From CAZRZN01 sp964604565 (GTDB lineage: Bacteria > Pseudomonadota > Alphaproteobacteria > Rhodobacterales > Rhodobacteraceae): a DNA stretch of 6,375 bases. Of the stretch, positions 1-5,266 are shown in pieces; position 1 is the stretch's first letter, and every line of letters starts with the position of its first letter. The notes under the pieces are model-generated. The model was given only the letters and a program-made list of their open reading frames with translations. It searched no databases and was not told the DNA's origin. The translations under genes were made by a program, and so were the position numbers. The DNA lies in NCBI GenBank assembly GCA_964604565.1, contig CAZRZN010000248.1:1-6375 (forward strand), written 5' to 3'.

Positions 1-15
1 TGCGGGACGGTGGGC

Positions 16-39
16 GGGGCGACGTTCGCCCCGCGAACG
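16..39. other. Two overlapping, mutually exclusive hairpins after the sensor kinase
   Basis: Positions 16-22 pair with 26-32 (GGGGCGA/TCGCCCC, 3-nt loop), and 23-29 pair with 33-39 (CGTTCGC/GCGAACG, 3-nt loop). Both stems are perfect 7 bp but share bases, so only one can form. They lie 18-41 nt past the kinase stop on the minus strand, with no T tract. They might act in transcript ending or in control of a downstream gene outside the window; the function is unknown. Confidence 0.35.
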
Positions 40-56
40 AGCGGCGCACAGCGTCC

Positions 57-1799
57 TCATGCGGCATCCTCCTCACGCCAATAGTCCAGTTCGACGGAAA
101 AAAGCGCGCCGTTGCCCGCGTTGATGCCGCGTATCCGCCCACCGAAACTCTGCACGAGGCCATAGGAAATCGAAAGGCCAAGCCCCATGCCTTCATCGAC
201 CTGCTTGGTGGAATAGAACGGCTCGAAGATCCGCTCGGGATCGGAAATGCCCGGCCCGGTGTCCTGAACCCGCACGATGGGCCGTTGTCCGGCCTCCAGC
301 GTCACGGTGATCGCCTTGTCGGCCTGACCGGCCATGGCATCCGCCGCGTTGTTGATCAGATTGACGAACACCTGCCCCAACCGTACCTCGCCGCCCATGA
401 CCCAGACCGGGCCGGGCAGATCCTGCGGCGCCCAGTTCAGCACGACCCCGTCCGCGCGCAGTCGCGATTCGGTCAACTCCACCGCCGAAGAGATCACCGC
501 CACGACGTCAACCTTGCCCATCGGTTCGCTTTCGTTGCGTGCAAAGGCGCGCAGATTCTTGATGATCCGGGCCGCCCGGCCGGCCAGATCCGCGATACGC
601 GTCAGGTTGCCCACGGCCTTGTCCGTCTTGCCCTTGGCCAGCAGCGCCGCGCCGTTCTCGGCGAACTGCCGGATGGCCATAAGCGGCTGGTTCAACTCGT
701 GACTGATGCCCGCGGACATCTGGCCGAGCGCGCTCAGCTTGCCGGCCTGCACCAGATCCGCCTGCGCCTGTCGCAGCGCGGCCTCTGCCTCCTCGCGCTC
801 GCGAACCTCGCGGCGCAGGGTGGTATTGACCGCCTCCAGATCCCGGGTCCGCGCTTTCACCCGTCCTTCGAGTTGCACATTGGCAAGACTCAGCGCGCGC
901 CGCCGCTCGGTCGCCAGAAACAGCAGCGAGCCGAAGAAAAGGCACAGCACCGCCACCACCGCCGTCTGCAACCAGGCCAGCCGCCGCGCCGGGATGACGT
1001 CCACCAGCGCCTCGCCGGTCATGCCGATCACCGGCAGCGGCTGAACCAGATGCAGCGCCACGGATGGCACATAGGCGCTGAGATTCTGCCGCCAGATCTC
1101 GAACCCTGCGAAGCTTTGCACATGCAGCGCCGCACTGGCGCCGCGCGGGCCGATCATGGCACTGTCAGTTCGCCGCCAGAACAGCAGTTCCGACCGGTTG
1201 GTGACAAAAATCCGGTTCCCCGCATCCGTAAAGAAGACCGAGGGGCGCGACCCGCTCCATTCCTGTTCCAGAGCCTCGATATCGACCACCAGAACAAGCA
1301 CGCCGCGCACCTTGCCTTGCGGACCAAAGGCCGGCGCGGCATAGAAATAGGCCCGCCGCCCCAGTGCCGCGCTGATACCCAGATCGGCGCCAAGCGCGCC
1401 GTTCACCGCCCGTGCGAACCACGGGTTTGCCGACAGGTCGACCACGGGCGTCTCATGGGCGGCGGCCAGAACCCGCCCGGCACGATCCGCATAAAGCGCC
1501 GTCAAGGCGCCCGTGCGGTCGACGCTCCGCAACAGCAGCGCATCGGCCGCGGCCCTTTCGCCGTTCTCATGCAGCGCCTCCAACGCCGGATGCGACGCCA
1601 TGACGACCGCCAGCGAGCGATAGCGCCGCAGCCCGGTCACCAGTCGGTCCGCTGCCAGTGCCAGATCCGATTTGCCGCGCGCCTGCACCTGCCGCAAAGC
1701 CTCGGCATAGCTGTAAGACCACACGGTCCAGCCAAGCACCGCCACGGCGGTCAGAAAGAGGGCAACGATCAGCGCGCGGGCCGAGGAGCTTTCGGTCAT
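57..1799 (-). CDS. dctB: DctB-like sensor histidine kinase
   Basis: A 580-residue inner-membrane sensor kinase, close to the usual DctB length of about 600. In order: a membrane segment at about residues 9-29, a periplasmic sensor region at about 30-270 with the RRYRSL helix and a Cache/PAS fold typical of DctB, a second membrane segment at about 276-297, a charged coiled coil at about 305-355, then the kinase core. All catalytic boxes are visible: H box SHELNQPL with the phospho-acceptor H367, N box NLINNAADAM (480-489), DTGPGI (513-518), FEPFYSTK (525-532) and GMGLGLSI (537-544). The start is supported by AAGGAG at 1805-1810 on the minus strand, 5 nt upstream. DctB proteins sense C4-dicarboxylates and phosphorylate the sigma-54 activator DctD; no response regulator is in view and it may lie beyond the left edge. 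The ligand-site stretch that often reads like NYxFRPYF in DctB is here the shorter SANPWFARA, so the ligand may differ. The kinase call is firm; the dicarboxylate specificity is inference. Confidence 0.85.
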   Translation of the reverse strand: MTESSSARALIVALFLTAVAVLGWTVWSYSYAEALRQVQARGKSDLALAADRLVTGLRRYRSLAVVMASHPALEALHENGERAAADALLLRSVDRTGALTALYADRAGRVLAAAHETPVVDLSANPWFARAVNGALGADLGISAALGRRAYFYAAPAFGPQGKVRGVLVLVVDIEALEQEWSGSRPSVFFTDAGNRIFVTNRSELLFWRRTDSAMIGPRGASAALHVQSFAGFEIWRQNLSAYVPSVALHLVQPLPVIGMTGEALVDVIPARRLAWLQTAVVAVLCLFFGSLLFLATERRRALSLANVQLEGRVKARTRDLEAVNTTLRREVREREEAEAALRQAQADLVQAGKLSALGQMSAGISHELNQPLMAIRQFAENGAALLAKGKTDKAVGNLTRIADLAGRAARIIKNLRAFARNESEPMGKVDVVAVISSAVELTESRLRADGVVLNWAPQDLPGPVWVMGGEVRLGQVFVNLINNAADAMAGQADKAITVTLEAGQRPIVRVQDTGPGISDPERIFEPFYSTKQVDEGMGLGLSISYGLVQSFGGRIRGINAGNGALFSVELDYWREEDAA

Positions 1800-1804
1800 G
1801 ATCT

Positions 1805-1810
1805 CTCCTT
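1805..1810 (-). promoter_or_regulatory. Ribosome binding site of the sensor kinase gene
   Basis: On the minus strand the sequence reads AAGGAG five nucleotides before the ATG at 1799-1797. This strong Shine-Dalgarno match fixes the kinase start. Confidence 0.75.
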
Positions 1811-1816
1811 AGCGCC

Positions 1817-1847
1817 CCCTTGCCATGCCGGACAAGACGGGCAAGGG
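1817..1847. promoter_or_regulatory. 8-bp inverted repeat covering the P450 ribosome binding site
   Basis: CCCTTGCC at 1817-1824 and GGCAAGGG at 1840-1847 are perfect inverted copies separated by 15 nt, in the short gap between two divergent genes. As RNA on the plus strand the right arm contains the likely Shine-Dalgarno (AAGGG, 1843-1847) of the P450 start at 1855, so a hairpin would hide it. As DNA the arm centres are 23 bp apart, about two helical turns, which would suit a dimeric repressor. The repeat is seen directly; its function is inference. Confidence 0.4.
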
Positions 1848-1854
1848 TCGCGTC

Positions 1855-3072
1855 ATGCAGGCATTTTCACAAGACCCCACCGATCCGGCCTTCGTCCAGA
1901 ACCCCTACCCGTTCTACGACCGCCTGCGCCCGGCGGGCGATCTTGCCTTCTGGGAGGACTACGGTCTGCCCTGCGCAGTTTCCCACCGGGCGGTCAGCGC
2001 GCTGCTGCGGGACCGCCGTTTTGGCCGCGAGATCCCGGCTGAGCTGGCGCCGGAGATCCCGCCGCATCTCGCCCCTTTCTACGAGATCGAGGCGCATTCC
2101 ATGCTTGAACTGGAACCGCCCCGCCATACCCGGCTGCGCGGGCTCGTGCTGCGCGCCTTCACCAGCCGACGGATCAAGGCGCTGGCCCCGGAGATCGCCG
2201 ATCTGGCGCACCGGCTGATCGACGACTTCCCGCGCGGAGAGGTGGATCTGCTCACCGCCTTCTGCCAGCCGTTACCGGTCATTGTCATCTGCCGCCTGCT
2301 CGGCGTCCCCGAAGAGCGGGCAGACGACCTTCTGGCCTGGTCCAACGCGATGGTCGCCATGTATCAGGCCCGCCGCGACCGACCGATCGAGGAGGCCGCC
2401 GCGCGCGCCGCGTGGGAGTTCACGCAATTTCTGACCGGCTACATCGAGACCCGCCGCCGCGCGCCCGCGGACGACCTCATCACCCATCTGATCGCCGCGG
2501 AAGAACACGGCGAGCGGCTTTCTACCCAGGAACTGATCGCGACCTGCGTCCTGCTTCTGAACGCGGGGCATGAGGCAACGGTGCATACCATGGGCAACGG
2601 TCTGAAGACCCTGATCGAGACCGGCACGCCGATCCACCCCGAGACGGCAGACGAGGTCGTCGAGGAAATCCTGCGCTTCGATCCACCGCTGCACATGTTC
2701 ACCCGTCATGCCTATGAACGGGTGGAGATTTTCGGCCATGTCTTCGAACGGGGGGATCAGGTTGCGCTGCTGCTGGCGGCCGCCAATCGCGACCCGGCCC
2801 AATGGGAATATCCCCAACGGTTCGACCCGACGCGCGCGGTCCATGCCAACACGAGCTTTGGCGCGGGCCTGCATTTCTGCGTCGGCGCGCCGCTTGCGCG
2901 GCTGGAATTGCAGATCGCGCTGCCGATCCTCATGGCGCGTCTGCCGGACCTGCGGCTGGTGGCCCCGCCGCGTTATGCCAACCTCTATCACTTCCACGGG
3001 CTTGACGCCCTGCGCGTGACCGGCGCGGCGGGAGCACGAGGTCCGCAAGCGGATCCGACCGAAGCGCACTGA
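1855..3072 (+). CDS. Cytochrome P450 (bacterial soluble type)
   Basis: A soluble cytochrome P450 of 405 residues from the chosen start, normal for bacterial P450s. Numbering below counts from the in-frame ATG at 1825, ten codons earlier. The heme motif FGAGLHFCVG is at 345-354, with the proximal cysteine C352. The K-helix ExxR is E281/R284 (EEILR). The I-helix reads AGHEAT (247-252). C-helix residues EPPRHTRLR lie near 94-102. There is no membrane anchor. I prefer the ATG at 1855 because AAGGG sits 7 nt upstream and the protein then begins MQAFSQDPTDPAF, like other P450s of this type; the ATG at 1825 has no ribosome binding site. P450s insert one oxygen atom of O2 into a substrate using electrons from a ferredoxin or flavodoxin; no redox partner is in the window and the substrate cannot be inferred. 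The residue after the I-helix acid is alanine (A251) instead of the usual threonine. The gene is divergent from the sensor kinase and convergent with lrp. Confidence 0.93.
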   Translation: MQAFSQDPTDPAFVQNPYPFYDRLRPAGDLAFWEDYGLPCAVSHRAVSALLRDRRFGREIPAELAPEIPPHLAPFYEIEAHSMLELEPPRHTRLRGLVLRAFTSRRIKALAPEIADLAHRLIDDFPRGEVDLLTAFCQPLPVIVICRLLGVPEERADDLLAWSNAMVAMYQARRDRPIEEAAARAAWEFTQFLTGYIETRRRAPADDLITHLIAAEEHGERLSTQELIATCVLLLNAGHEATVHTMGNGLKTLIETGTPIHPETADEVVEEILRFDPPLHMFTRHAYERVEIFGHVFERGDQVALLLAAANRDPAQWEYPQRFDPTRAVHANTSFGAGLHFCVGAPLARLELQIALPILMARLPDLRLVAPPRYANLYHFHGLDALRVTGAAGARGPQADPTEAH

Positions 3073-3083
3073 GAAACGGTGGA

Positions 3084-3134
3084 CCGGGGGCGCTGCCCCC
3101 GCCGCGCCTGCGGCGCGCCTCCCCCGGAGTATTT
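3084..3134. repeat. GC-rich multi-stem intergenic element, possible terminator
   Basis: Just after the P450 stop are three nested or competing stems. Stem A pairs 3085-3091 with 3095-3101 (CGGGGGC/GCCCCCG, loop GCT). Stem B pairs 3100-3105 with 3110-3115 (CGCCGC/GCGGCG, loop GCCT). Stem C pairs 3084-3090 with 3121-3127 (CCGGGGG/CCCCCGG), would enclose stem B and excludes stem A. AGTATTT follows at 3128-3134, a weak T-rich tail. The pattern of a GC-rich stem block followed by GGAGTATTT and an AGAAGAAG-like stretch (3141-3148) is one I recall recurring between genes in Rhodobacteraceae genomes. It lies between convergent P450 and lrp genes, so it could end transcription of the P450 gene and perhaps of both. 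The pairing is seen directly; the repeat-family and terminator roles are inferred. Confidence 0.55.
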
Positions 3135-3209
3135 CAGGAGAGAAGAAGCCGGTTGCTGCCATGACCGCACGGACGGCAGGTGCCCCGGTGCGAGACCAAG
3201 TGCGCCGTC

Positions 3210-3665
3210 TTACAGAGGAAGTTCGGTCGTGGCCTTGATTTCCTCCATCGACAGAAGCGCGGTCACATTGTGAACCTTCACCTCTGAAATCAGCGCCTGA
3301 TAGAAGGCGTCGTAGGCGCGCGCGTTCTTGACGCGCACCTTGAGAATATAGTCGATGTCGCCGGCGAGCCTGTGGGCCTCCTGAACCTCGGGGCGTTCCT
3401 GCAAGGCCTTTAGAAACCGCACCTGCCAGTCCGCCTCATGCTCGGAGGTTCGGATCAGAACAAAGAAGGTGGCGTCGAACCCGAGCTTTTCCGCGTCGAG
3501 CACGACGGTCTGCGGGCCGACCACGCCCGCCTCGCGCAGTTTGCGAATCCGGTTCCAGACCGGGGTCTTCGACGACCCGACCTTGCGCGCGATCTCATCC
3601 AGGGACTGCCCGGCATCGCGTTGCAGCTCGGCAAGGATTTTCCGGTCGGTGTCGTCGATCTTCAT
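3210..3665 (-). CDS. Lrp/AsnC family transcriptional regulator
   Basis: A 151-residue protein of standard Lrp/AsnC length. An N-terminal winged helix-turn-helix spans about residues 3-50 (DRKILAEL then DEIARKVGSSKTPVWNRIRKL, with the recognition helix at about 31-45). A C-terminal RAM/AsnC ligand domain spans about 65-145, with the family motif LAGDIDYILKV at 100-110 and the typical ending IKATTELPL. Such proteins form dimers to octamers, bind small molecules (usually amino acids) at the RAM interface and wrap DNA. The start is supported by AAGGAG (minus strand, 3674-3679) 8 nt upstream. It is transcribed divergently from cysG across a 143-bp gap with repeated ATGGAAC motifs, so it probably represses itself and controls the cysG-DUF2849-cysI operon. 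A sulfur amino acid such as cysteine or methionine is a reasonable effector guess from context only. Confidence 0.92.
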   Translation of the reverse strand: MKIDDTDRKILAELQRDAGQSLDEIARKVGSSKTPVWNRIRKLREAGVVGPQTVVLDAEKLGFDATFFVLIRTSEHEADWQVRFLKALQERPEVQEAHRLAGDIDYILKVRVKNARAYDAFYQALISEVKVHNVTALLSMEEIKATTELPL

Positions 3666-3673
3666 TGCCTGTT

Positions 3674-3679
3674 CTCCTT
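3674..3679 (-). promoter_or_regulatory. Ribosome binding site of the lrp gene
   Basis: AAGGAG on the minus strand, 8 nt before the ATG at 3665-3663. It supports the annotated regulator start. Confidence 0.7.
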
Positions 3680-3690
3680 GACGGTAAAAA

Positions 3691-3769
3691 ATGGAACGCT
3701 GCTCCCCCTAGCTTCATATTATGGAACATGAGTTCTTACTTTTCCAGACATATAGCCAAAATATGGAAC
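3691..3769. promoter_or_regulatory. ATGGAAC repeat cluster, candidate Lrp-family operator
   Basis: The heptamer ATGGAAC occurs three times in the same orientation, at 3691-3697, 3721-3727 and 3763-3769. The spacings of 30 and 42 bp are near whole helical turns. An inverted partial copy, TTCCA, lies at 3742-3746, and a further TTTCC at 3772-3776 faces the third copy. The second copy extends into an imperfect dyad, GAAC-ATGA-GTTC (3724-3735). The region is strongly AT-rich, unlike the flanking genes. Multiple phased half-sites in AT-rich DNA beside an lrp gene are what an Lrp-type octamer would need. The repeats are seen directly; the binding is inference. Confidence 0.45.
3718..3746 (-). promoter_or_regulatory. 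Candidate promoter of the lrp gene
   Basis: On the minus strand a -35 like TGGAAA (3746-3741, 4 of 6 to TTGACA) and a -10 CATAAT (3723-3718, 5 of 6 to TATAAT) are separated by exactly 17 bp. A start near 3711 would give a leader of about 46 nt. The -35 overlaps the inverted TTCCA copy and the -10 overlaps the second ATGGAAC copy, which would suit autorepression. This is consensus matching only. Confidence 0.35.
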
Positions 3770-3776
3770 ACTTTCC

Positions 3777-3782
3777 TATATT
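3777..3782 (+). promoter_or_regulatory. Candidate -10 box of the cysG operon promoter
   Basis: TATATT matches the -10 consensus at five of six positions. It would start transcription near 3789, giving a very short leader before the cysG start at 3809. No good -35 is found at 16-18 bp upstream; that space overlaps the third ATGGAAC copy (3763-3769), so an activator may replace the -35 contact. Weak evidence. Confidence 0.25.
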
Positions 3783-3795
3783 GATGACGAGAAAC

Positions 3796-3801
3796 AAGGA
3801 G
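3796..3801 (+). promoter_or_regulatory. Ribosome binding site that sets the GTG start of cysG
   Basis: AAGGAG lies 7 nt before the GTG at 3809 and only 5 nt before an out-of-frame ATG at 3807. It is 28 nt from the next in-frame ATG (3830), too far to serve it. The spacing, and the conserved HFPIF residues that the GTG start includes, make GTG 3809 the most likely cysG start. Confidence 0.7.
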
Positions 3802-3806
3802 CGCCG

Positions 3807-3833
3807 ATGTGCAGCACTTTCCGATCTTCATGA
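3807..3833 (+). other. Eight-codon ORF overlapping the cysG start
   Basis: ATG at 3807 opens a short frame encoding MCSTFRSS and stops at TGA 3831-3833. It begins two nucleotides before the cysG GTG and shares the same Shine-Dalgarno. Its stop overlaps the in-frame cysG ATG at 3830 (ATGA), an arrangement that allows termination and reinitiation, though reinitiation would give a CysG lacking its first seven residues. It may be only chance. Confidence 0.2.
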
Positions 3834-5266
3834 GTCTCGCCGGGCGCCGTGTCGTCCTTTCGGGCGGCGGCGCGGCCGCCTTGGCCAAGTTGCGCCTGCT
3901 GTTCAAGACCGATGCCCGGATCACGGTTTTCGCAGCGCGGGTGGAAGCGCAGATCGAAACCTGGGAGGCCGAAGGCAAGCTGCGCCTCGAACGCCGTGCC
4001 CTTGATCATGGCGATGCGCTCTGCGCCGCACTGTTCTATGCGGCCAACGAGGATCCCGCCGAGGACGCGCGGGTCGCCCGGCTGGCACGCGCGGACGGCG
4101 CGCTGTGCAACATCGTCGACAACCTTCATGACAGCCAGTTCATCACCCCCGCGATCGTCGACCGCGATCCGGTGACCATCGCCATTGGCACCGAGGGCGC
4201 CGCGCCGGTTCTCGCGCGCGCCATCAAGGCCGATCTTGAAGAGCGGTTGCCTGCCACGCTGGGGCGGCTGGCCCGGATCGGCAAGGCGTTCCGCAAGATG
4301 GCCGAGGCGCTGCCCATGGGCCGTGCGCGGCGCGACTTCTGGCAGGATTACTATTTCCGCGCCGGCCCCGCAGCGATCCCGGCAGGCACAGAGGCCGTAG
4401 AGAGCACGCTGGCCGGGCTGCTCGAACGGCATTTGTCGCGCGATGCACGTCCCGGTCATATCTCTTTCGTCGGCGCTGGGCCCGGCGATCCGGATCTGTT
4501 GACCCTGAAAGCGCGCAAGGCGCTGGATGCCGCCGATGTCGTGATCCACGACCGGCTGGTGCCACAGCCGATCCTGGAGCTTGTCCGCCGCGAGGCCACC
4601 CTTGTCGATGTCGGCAAGGAGGGCTTTGGCCCGTCCACCCCGCAGGAAGACATCGACGCGCTGATCTGCGAACATGGCCGTGGAGGGGCACAGGTCGTTC
4701 GGCTGAAGGGTGGCGATTGCACGGTGTTCGGACGTCTGGACGAAGAGATCGAGGCGGTTCTGGCGGCAGGACTGTCCTATGATATCGTGCCGGGGATCAC
4801 CGCCGCCTCCGCCGCGGTCGCGGGCATCGGGCAATCCCTGACACGGCGCGGGCGCAACGGATCCGTCCGTCTGCTGACCGGACATGATACCCGGGGTTTT
4901 GCAGATCAGGACTGGCGCGCGCTGGCGCGCCCCGGCGAGGTGGCCGCGATCTACATGGGCAAACGCGCCGCGCATTTCCTGCAAGGGCGCCTGATGATGC
5001 ACGGCGCGGCGCCGGACACGCCAGTGACCGTGATCGAAAACGCCTCACGCCCTGACCAGCGCGTTCTGGAAACACGGCTTGACCGGCTCTCCGCCGATCT
5101 TGCCAACGCCGGTCCCGATGGGCCCGCGCTCATGCTCTTCGGTCTCGCCCCGCGCGATGGCCTGCCCGTCATATCCAATGCAGAGGAGGCTTTTCCATGG
5201 CCCGCAGCTTCACGCCAAAAGTCGTCACCGCCAATGCCCTTCTCGCCGGCGATGTCGTCTACCTGA
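3809..5266 (+). CDS. cysG: Siroheme synthase CysG (trifunctional)
   Basis: A 485-residue fusion enzyme that makes siroheme, the cofactor of the downstream sulfite reductase. Residues 1-205 form the precorrin-2 dehydrogenase/sirohydrochlorin ferrochelatase half: HFPIF start, NAD-binding SGGGAAALAKLRLL (18-31), and NIVD with D104, which aligns with the catalytic aspartate reported for Salmonella CysG. Residues 217-450 form the uroporphyrinogen-III C-methyltransferase half, which uses S-adenosylmethionine: VGAGPGDPDLLTLKA (221-235), HDRLV with D248, VGKEGFG with K270, VVRLKGGD (296-303), VPGITAAS (327-334), RLLTGH (354-359), and a final LFGLAPR. The start is GTG, set by AAGGAG 7 nt upstream. The GGDPFIFGRG motif of enterobacterial enzymes is here GGDCTVFGRL. 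The last 20 or so residues are odd: they are read from DNA that also encodes the next protein in another frame (70-bp overlap). First gene of the sulfite-reduction operon, divergent from lrp. Confidence 0.95.
   Translation: MQHFPIFMSLAGRRVVLSGGGAAALAKLRLLFKTDARITVFAARVEAQIETWEAEGKLRLERRALDHGDALCAALFYAANEDPAEDARVARLARADGALCNIVDNLHDSQFITPAIVDRDPVTIAIGTEGAAPVLARAIKADLEERLPATLGRLARIGKAFRKMAEALPMGRARRDFWQDYYFRAGPAAIPAGTEAVESTLAGLLERHLSRDARPGHISFVGAGPGDPDLLTLKARKALDAADVVIHDRLVPQPILELVRREATLVDVGKEGFGPSTPQEDIDALICEHGRGGAQVVRLKGGDCTVFGRLDEEIEAVLAAGLSYDIVPGITAASAAVAGIGQSLTRRGRNGSVRLLTGHDTRGFADQDWRALARPGEVAAIYMGKRAAHFLQGRLMMHGAAPDTPVTVIENASRPDQRVLETRLDRLSADLANAGPDGPALMLFGLAPRDGLPVISNAEEAFPWPAASRQKSSPPMPFSPAMSST
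5184..5189 (+). promoter_or_regulatory. Ribosome binding site inside cysG for the DUF2849 gene
   Basis: AGGAGG, a full Shine-Dalgarno match, lies 7 nt before the ATG at 5197. It sits within the cysG reading frame (codons for AEEA), so the DUF2849 gene is set up for its own strong initiation while cysG is still being translated. Confidence 0.75.

Noticed and set aside
1..60. Possible next minus-strand gene starting in an ATGA overlap with the kinase stop
   Set aside because: The 20 codons visible (MRTLCAARSR...) are arginine-rich and do not resemble a response-regulator start; there is too little sequence to support a gene.
285..2042. Plus-strand 585-codon open frame opposite the sensor kinase and into the P450
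   Set aside because: The translation is rich in Arg, His, Gln and Pro with no domain or motif, as expected for the antisense of a GC-rich gene. The minus-strand kinase has every catalytic box intact, and this frame runs on into the start of the P450 gene.
2272..3162. Minus-strand 296-codon open frame opposite the P450
   Set aside because: It lies opposite the conserved P450 core, including the heme motif, and looks like a codon-bias shadow.
3156..3179. CTGCC/GGCAG weak stem between the P450 and lrp
   Set aside because: Only 5 bp with a 14-nt loop and no T tract; likely chance in GC-rich DNA.
3172..3209. GACGGC/GCCGTC inverted repeat just past the lrp stop
   Set aside because: Six pairs with a 26-nt loop and no T tract; too weak to call a terminator.
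3721..4005. Plus-strand 94-codon frame starting in the lrp-cysG gap
   Set aside because: It has no ribosome binding site and most of it overlaps cysG out of frame. Only its MEHFPILM segment is of interest, as a copy of the cysG start, and it is reported as such.
3776..5002. Minus-strand 408-codon open frame opposite cysG
   Set aside because: Low-complexity antisense translation with no recognisable motif, lying opposite a fully conserved cysG.
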